Shown piece by piece: positions 57,604 to 64,000 of a stretch of DNA of 64,000 nt; positions within the stretch are counted from its first letter, which is position 1; the number at the start of each line of letters is the position of its first letter. The DNA comes from Laccaria trichodermophora (taxonomy: Eukaryota; Basidiomycota; Agaricomycetes; Agaricales; Hydnangiaceae). The stretch covers positions 1,984,001 to 2,048,000 of the forward strand of contig JACTVC010000005.1 of NCBI GenBank assembly GCA_018417955.1. The letters run 5' to 3'. Made by a program: the position numbers and the translations under genes. The notes under the pieces were generated by a model, which was given only the letters and a program-made list of their open reading frames with translations, did no database searches and was not told the origin of the DNA.

Positions 57604-58727
57604 ATGGTAGCAACAACAACAGAACAAGTAAGTATTCATTATACAGCCAATATCAAGGCTAATTTTCTCATAGTTGACGGCGCTGGCAGGAACGACCGTC
57701 AGTGTGTATTTCAGATCTTAAGAAAGCCCTATTTCACCGCTAATCCTCGAATCTATTGGCACCTAGTCGTTCACCCACTCGTACTGCTTTCCGTAACAGA
57801 CCACCACGCCCGCTCAATCTCACGAAACTCTACCAAGCGCGTGGTGGGCGTCCTCCTGGGCCAAGACAATGGCAAGACGATCAATGTGGCAAATTCATTT
57901 GGGATACCGTTTGAGGAGGACGAGAGGGATAGTAAGACGTGGTTCTTGGACCATAATTATATTGAGGGGATGTATGAGATGTTCAAGAAAGTCAACGGTA
58001 TGTCATTTTCCCGTGTTGGGTTCAGTCACTGACTTATACATCCCTAGCACGGGAACGAATGATCGGGTGGTACCACACCGGCCCAAAACTGCGCGCCTCA
58101 GACCAAGAAATCAACGACCTCTTCAAACGCTTCATCGCCCGCCCCGTAATGGTCATCGTCGACGTACGACCACACACCGTCGGCATCCCCACAAACGCCT
58201 ACTTCGGCGTCGAGGAGATCAAAGACGACGGCACGGAGACACGTAAAACCTTTCTCCATGTACCTTCAGCCATCGAAGCTGAAGAAGCCGAGGAAATCGG
58301 GGTGGAGCACTTATTAAGGGACATCAAAGACTCAACAACAACCACACTCGCTACGAGGGTCTCTGAGCAACTTTCGTCGCTTCGCGGGCTTCAGTCGAGG
58401 TTGAGCGACGTGCAGAAGTACCTGGTGGACGTGGCGGCTGGGAAGATGCCCGTGAACCATCAGATCGTGTATCACCTGCAGGACGCGCTGAACTTGTTGC
58501 CTGACCTGACGGATAGTGGGACGACGCAGAGTTTCGCGAGCAGCACGAATGATCAGATGTTGGTTGTTTATTTGAGCAGTTTGTTGAGGGCTGTTATTGC
58601 GCTTCATGCGCTTGTGGATAATAAGGCGAGTATTGGACGGACGGACCTGGAGGAGGGAGGTAAAGAGAAGGAGGTGAAGGGGAAAGAGGAGGAAGAGAAG
58701 AAAGGGGATAAGAAGAGTTCGGAATAG
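57604..58727 (+). CDS. RPN8: 26S proteasome regulatory subunit RPN8
   Basis: Exons 57604-57627, 57674-57701, 57767-57997 and 58048-58727 encode 320 aa. The microexon 57674-57701 restores [20 protein letters not shown] and makes the frame continuous. The MPN domain contains [40 protein letters not shown] and [19 protein letters not shown]. As usual for RPN8 the JAMM metal residues are incomplete (HTGP in place of HSHP), so it is a scaffold in the proteasome lid, pairing with RPN11. The C-terminal Lys/Glu-rich tail ([20 protein letters not shown]) is typical. A well-conserved single-copy gene. Confidence 0.95.
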
Positions 58728-59082
58728 ATTGTAGATTAGAGAGAGGGCTATCTATCTTCCAACTATTTCTGCGCATGATCCACGCATGGAGGCTACAGTG
58801 AATTGGTGCAATGAGTGTGCTTAATGAAACCTCAGAATTTATATTACACCTTTAAAAAGCTTGTAATGCGGCAACTAAGCAGGATCACCGAACCCGAAAT
58901 ATACGAAAACTAAACAACAAAAAGGTATGTAAACGAGTGAGGGGGGAGACTTCACCAACGTGCAATTTGATCAGAACGGAATCCGAAAGAGAAAGACAAC
59001 AAAATAACTGAACTATACTCCATGCTAAGGTATGTATGCGATCTTCTTAGAAAAGAAAAAAAAAACCCCAGAAAGTAAGGAA
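58728..59082. other. Short convergent spacer
   Basis: The 3' regions of RPN8 and of the large protein on the opposite strand meet here. No feature was recognised apart from an A-run at 59050-59066. Confidence 0.5.
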
Positions 59083-62000
59083 TCACGAGCGGGGGACTCG
59101 TTGAGCATTATATGTCGTTCCCGTGGACGACCCAATCGTACCCTTATGAAGATGAATAGCAGACGAAAGCAGAGCAGCATCAAACGAGGGTTGAGTGGTG
59201 GTTGGTCCATAGGTATTATTTGAAGACTCCATAGGTGCGCCCCCTGGAACAGGTGGAAAAGCGTCCCAGATATCCTTATCAAACAACGGAGAGGGGAGCA
59301 CTGAGCTTAGGGACGACGCGGACATCCACGATTCCGGTCGGGAAGGGTCTTCGAAGACTGGGAGGAGTGAGTCCCGCGGGGATGAGAGGTAGTCGATTTT
59401 GGGCGTGAGGAGCTTTTGTTGCTGAGTATATGGCGTGCTTGGTTGGGAGGGGATTGCAGCGCTGCTTGGGAGAGCGGGGAGTGCCCTCAGTTTTTTCTGT
59501 GATGCGGAAGGCGTCGTTGGCCTAGATTCCTCTGGTTCAGTCACTGTGGGGAGCGGGGGAAGGCTAAAGGGGGGTGGAGGCCCAATAGATGATACTTTCT
59601 CTGTACGATCCTTTTCAGGTGTCAACTCAGCAGCTATAAATAATTGGTTCAACAACAAACGAAATAGAAAGCAAGAGAAAGCACATACCAAAACTCGCCA
59701 TCGAGCTCTTCGTGCTAAACGTGCTCCCGCCAGACTTCGTTCTAGCCCTCGACCATATCTTCTCCGCAAACGACGCAGCACGACTGATACTCCCCGTGCT
59801 CTTCTTAGGCGACAACGACGGCCACGACATTCCATTCCCAGTCCCATTTCCCATCTGCCCAAATTCACTCCCGGGCGTCATCAGCGTAGCGAACTCCATG
59901 CCGTGGTCGGGAGGCGTCACAGCGGGAGCTGAGTCGTCAGATGAGATTTCTGAGGACATGGACATACTGTGCCTGGCAGGCCCATTTCCGTCTTTCGACG
60001 ACCGGGAGAGGCTACCAAGCCTGCGGAAACTGGCAAACCTCGACCTTGGAGATTTGGTAGGCAACTCGGTGGTTTTGTCTTTCGATTCAGTGGGAGTCGT
60101 CGAACGGTGTGACACTTCTTTGGAAGTGTCCGTGGTCATGCCCAACTTCCTCTCTCTGGTATGAGACTCGGGGTTGGCTGATTTCGGTCGAACAACTTCA
60201 GGCTGTTGCCGTAGGTTCGCAGATCCCTCCGGAATAGAACTCGACACCTCCTTCCGGTGAACAGTCTTCGCCTTTGACAACGGGATGAGGAAAGTATGCT
60301 TGAGCTTCGCACTATTTGATCCTTCCTTCCTAGCCTGAGCCTCAGCTTGCGCAAGAGCCGCCCTTTCCTTCTCCTCCCTCTCTCTTTGAGCCTTCGCAGC
60401 AGTAGCCTCTTGCTCCTTCTTCGCCTTCTCCTGCTTCTCCTCCTCCGCAAGTCGCTTGGCGGCTTCGCCAGGATCTTCCCCCTTTTCTAAAGTATCCTCA
60501 AGGAAAATCGCGTTCTGCAATAAGTCAGCCAATTCTCCTGAATTAGGACTTAAAGGAGTCTGGAGGATAGTAGCCCTCTTAATCCTATTCGTCTGAGGCG
60601 TTTGAGGAAGAACCCTTGGTTTGAAAGCGGACGGGGGCCCTTCACGAACCTTCCCATGCACTACGGCGGAAAATGTCGGGCGACCAGCATCTGGCTGTTC
60701 CCCAGCGGCAGCAGCACCAGTGGACGTATTCGGATGCGAATACGAATGCGATGGCTTATGATGCACAACCACCGAGCCATAGTTCTGACGTTCTGCCTCA
60801 GGCGTGGGCGGGAAGTGGCTGAAGTCGGATTTATGTGGGAGAGAGGACGTGGGTGGTACGAACATGGGTACTCCGCGACTCGTGGCAGGTGTCAAGCGAT
60901 GAGCGAGTGTAACGCGACTTGGGCTGGTCTCAATCATGCTTAAGGGGCGAGAGGACGTGGTAGAGTTGGTATCCAAGGACGAGAGAGAAGTGAAAGAGGT
61001 GGCTGATGGTGCTGGCGAGAGTAACCCTGAATCTGTTGGTGAGCGGAAACTCGATGGATGGGCTGGTGGTGCCGACTGCCCCTGTGCTTTGGGGCGTGTG
61101 ACCGCAGGAGATTCAGATGCAGGCTCTTCGACTTGCCCACCCGGGGCAGATTTGCCACTGCCATAGTATCCACCCAATACATCTGTAACTGAAAGGTTGC
61201 CTTCGAGTGCGGAAGAAGCCAGCACGCTCCCTGCAGATCCTGGGGACATCAACGCTTCGTCATTCAGACGGTCAACGTCCAACGTAAGCGCATTTTTGCG
61301 GAGTGTTAAATCTGGGAGCAGTTCGGATGGTATTGTCGGTCCAGAGATCTCCACTTGCGACTCATCCTCGAGCGCACCATTCGTAGAGACAGCAGGTGAA
61401 GAAGGAGGAGGCGATGAAATATTCTGAGTAATACTGCTTTCTTCAAAAACTGGGGGTGGCTGAGAGATGACAACCGTAGGGGTAGGAGGTGCGCCCCGTG
61501 TCACCTTATCTTTAGGAGCGGGGAGTGACTCAGAGGATCCCAGAGATGTTGTATAGACTCTGCCTTCAACTTCAACGGATGCAGTTCCGGAGAGCGTCTT
61601 CTCTGAAAGAGTGGGGCTTGGCTCTGAGTCTGATGAGGGCGGAGCAGAGGAAGGAGACTCGACGACAATACTAATCGATGCAGCCGAATATCTTTCAGGG
61701 GACTGCGCACTGGGGATACCAATTGGTGTTGGAGCCTGCTGTCTCGTGGCAGGAAGAACGGGGCTTGGCTCTGAGTCCGGTGTCGGTGGCAGTGGAGCAG
61801 AGGAAGGAGACTCGACGACAATAGTAATCGATGCTGCTGAATATCTTTCACGGGACTCTGTACTGGGGATATCGATTGGTGGTGGAACGTGCTGTCCAGT
61901 GGTGTTTGGTGCCGCTGTGATGGACTCTGATGCCACTGACGCTGCTGTTGAAGGCTCGACTGCATGAGTTGGGGCAGATTCCGTCAAGGGAGTCGTTACG

Positions 62001-63072
62001 CCGCTCGTGTGATCAGAAGGAGGCAGAGGAGCGTCAACAGGAGATGCCGAATTAACGATGGGTTGAGCTATGTCGAGATCTGTCGAGGAATGTTTGGGTT
62101 CAACTGCAACAAAGTCGACTTTGACTTCTGTGTCGAGCTGTGAGACAGCAGAATTGACACCTGAAACTTGGGAAACAAGATCTCCTGTATCATCTCCAAC
62201 CACTTTGGAGTCCTGTGGCGCAGTGAAGGAATGTGTATCAAGAGCAGGGGATTCCTGGACGACTACCATAGGTGCGCCCTCCGAAGACACAACGATGGCC
62301 GGCGTATGCTCAGGCAAACCTGTCTCTCCTAGGAGAGGAGTGGACGTCACTTGCGAGGTAGATGTGTTTAACTCTTCCTCATATTGCCGTATCCCAAGGC
62401 CGTCTGGCATACTATTAAGTTTCCCAGCTTCCGTCTTTCGTGCGATATCCAACGCCTTTGCAAAGTCAGTCCCTCGTAAAAGGGGCTTTTTAAACAAGCT
62501 GGCATCCACCAAACTGGTGGGTGAAGTAGATATCTCTGGCGTGAAAGAGACAGAGTCAGGGGGAGACGCTGGTGGAGAAGTTAATGTCGGGGAAGTTAAC
62601 GGTGTGTAATCCGTCCCATCGTCAAAGTCACCAGAGATACTCGAAAGTGAGAACGACCTTCGACTGGTGTTTGGGGAACCGTTCACCCGGGGAGACGCAG
62701 AGCCGGAACGACTAACCGGAGGAACCCCTGAGCTTGCCATCCTGACTGGCACCGGAATGCGATTTCCGTAGAGCTCGCCCTTCCTCCGTGGCTGACCCTC
62801 AGTAGGGGGCGGAGCGCCCAGCCCAAAGCTACCCCGAGGCACGGGGGTGCCGCCCTTCCTTTCGAATTTTGCAATTTTGTCACGCAGCCCACCGGCGGAT
62901 GGGCTGGTGTTTGAGACAGGGGAGGTTGGACGTTGGTCTGAAGCAGCATTACGCTGTTCGAGTGCTGCTATTCGCTCCCTGAGGTTTGTTGGAGCAACTG
63001 GGATCTTGGATGTGGACCTGAGCAAAAATAGTGAACAACGGTGCTTTGCCTTCAAACCATAGACACTTACAT
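59083..63072 (-). CDS. Large disordered Ser/Pro-rich protein, start codon split by intron
   Basis: Exons 63072-63071 (AT), 63017-59689 and 59633-59083 encode 1293 aa. The first intron (63070-63018, GTAAGT..CTCAG) separates AT from G of the start codon, giving MSTSKIPVAPTNLRERIAAL. A short helix (NLRERIAALEQRN, GLRDKIAKFERK) is followed by long low-complexity Ser/Thr/Pro sequence. A duplicated block of about 45 residues, each with ERYSAASI(T/S)IVVESPSSAP, lies around 61640-61900. A charged coiled coil (EEEKQEKAKKEQEATAAKAQ) comes near 60340-60480. The last exon is Pro-rich. I do not recognise a named family. A scaffold or cortical protein would fit, but this is inference. Confidence 0.75.
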
Positions 63073-63783
63073 TTCTCTAGGAATATCTGAAGATAAGGAA
63101 AGATGCTATGATGGTGTTCTCGCTGGCTACGACTGACCAGCGCCGCAGACGACGACACCAACCTGAAATGAGGGACTTGGAGTGCGAGGAACCGACGCTG
63201 CTCGGGCAATGACGACAATGACAGCGGTCTCGCAAGGCTCGACGTCGCCGATGCAGAGGCAGCAGTGATGCTGATGCGGCAAGAGAACCTGTCAAATCTC
63301 TTGAAACGCGATGTTCATTTAGTGTATTCCTTTGTTGTCTTCTCTGTCAGCTGCTAAACAACGACAAACTCCCCCTGGAAAACTGATCGAACCCCTTTCA
63401 TTTCGTCAACGCAACGACTTTTTGGCGGGTTGCGCATCCACTCCAATTCGAACATTTCGTTTTAATTACCCTGCAACGCGCAGAATGAACAATTTTTGTC
63501 CATCCGCTCCTCACGAGATTTGCTCAATTTTTGTCGCAGGAAATTTCAGGAACGAGATCTTTGTGAGATCTTACCTTCCCGGACTCAATTGGGGAATGGC
63601 AATTCAAAACTTGAAGCTGCGACCATAACTAAGTATCCTTGTCTCTGTCAATGCATGTACACTCGCGTAACAAATTACATTTACTGCCAACAGTCATATT
63701 TGATCCAAATCACGGTTTCATCACATCTATATCACCTGGAGAAGAGAATCGCAATTAAGAAACCATCTGGCAAGAAGTCTGGT
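63073..63783. other. Upstream flank of the large protein gene
   Basis: 5' untranslated sequence with promoter, then plus-strand frames without family character. Confidence 0.4.
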
Positions 63784-64000
63784 TCATTTCACCTTCACGC
63801 AGCCTCGTAATCCTTCTCCATATAATTCTTTTAGCCCTTCCTCGTCCAAGCTATGCGTTGAGCGAAGGAACACTACATCCAGTCGTTTCAAACAGGCGAT
63901 GCCGTGATCACGAAGCGTATCCGGAGAGCGACACCTGGATCGTACCATATCTGTGAGGAGACCATCATCGGCCCCAACGCAAAGTTCTAAAGTGAGTGTT
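63784..64000 (-). CDS. C-terminal end of a further F-box/LRR-like paralog, cut by the window edge
   Basis: On the minus strand the frame from the window edge reads TLTLELCVGADDGLLTDMVR, HGIACLKRLDVVF and SLDEEGLKELYGEGL, ending with a TGA at 63786-63784. This is the C-terminus of the F-box family at 47-56 kb, closest to the plus-strand members, in the opposite orientation. The F-box and most of the gene lie outside the window. Confidence 0.75.
   Translation of the reverse strand, partial: TLTLELCVGADDGLLTDMVRSRCRSPDTLRDHGIACLKRLDVVFLRSTHSLDEEGLKELYGEGLRGCVKVK

Noticed and set aside
59712..62609. Plus-strand frames opposite the large Ser/Pro-rich protein
   Set aside because: Low-complexity antisense shadow; no splice or family support.

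Overview
The window looks like a chromosome segment from an Agaricomycete (mushroom-forming basidiomycete). The evidence is many introns of about 45-75 bp with GT..AG ends, clusters of fungal F-box/LRR-like genes, mucin-like type I membrane proteins, non-LTR retrotransposon tails of the kind common in mushrooms, and a Helitron carrying a PIF1-type helicase. Housekeeping genes (RPN8, a MET17-type sulfhydrylase, a CENP-C/Mif2-like cupin gene) are mixed with large AT-rich transposon graveyards. Exon coordinates were worked out by hand from splice signals and reading-frame continuity.

Layout. 0-1.4 kb: a decayed gene made of duplicated symmetric exons, then short repeats with a GC hairpin and a Helitron-like 3' end. 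1.8-9.9 kb: three copies of one membrane-glycoprotein family (two near complete but damaged, one only a tail fragment), with a minisatellite-bearing TIR element between copies one and two. 10.3-11.3 kb: an intact NAD(P)-binding protein. 11.3-18.6 kb: transposon graveyard with a Tc1-like transposase relic, two hAT-type miniature elements, a Tc1/mariner-type foldback and a tandem array. 18.7-20.8 kb: a 14-exon O-acetylhomoserine sulfhydrylase. 21.5-22.2 kb: LINE fragments in opposed orientation. 22.7-24.2 kb: a membrane-anchored SDR. 25.3-29.8 kb: two tandem paralogous coiled-coil proteins. 33.3-36.1 kb: a nine-exon F-box zinc-finger-like protein. 36.5-36.9 kb: another LINE tail. 37.2-44.9 kb: a nearly complete Helitron on the minus strand (DUF6570-like region, HUH Rep, PIF1 helicase, cysteine-protease-like domain), interrupted by two in-frame stops and one frameshift. 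45.3-46.5 kb: a Q/H-rich basic protein. 47.2-55.9 kb: an array of five F-box/LRR paralogs (two minus, three plus; three of them broken), with a sixth related copy at the right edge. 56.2-57.4 kb: a CENP-C/Mif2-like cupin gene. 57.6-58.7 kb: RPN8. 59.1-63.1 kb: a large disordered protein whose start codon is split by an intron.

No single pathway joins these genes. The two themes are local gene-family birth and death (membrane proteins, coiled-coil pair, F-box array), and transposon decay with repeated CGA-to-TGA type nonsense changes. The most unusual features are the Helitron with a candidate inverted terminal motif and hairpin, Helitron-like ends placed next to membrane-protein copies, and the nested miniature transposons near 13.7-14.9 kb.
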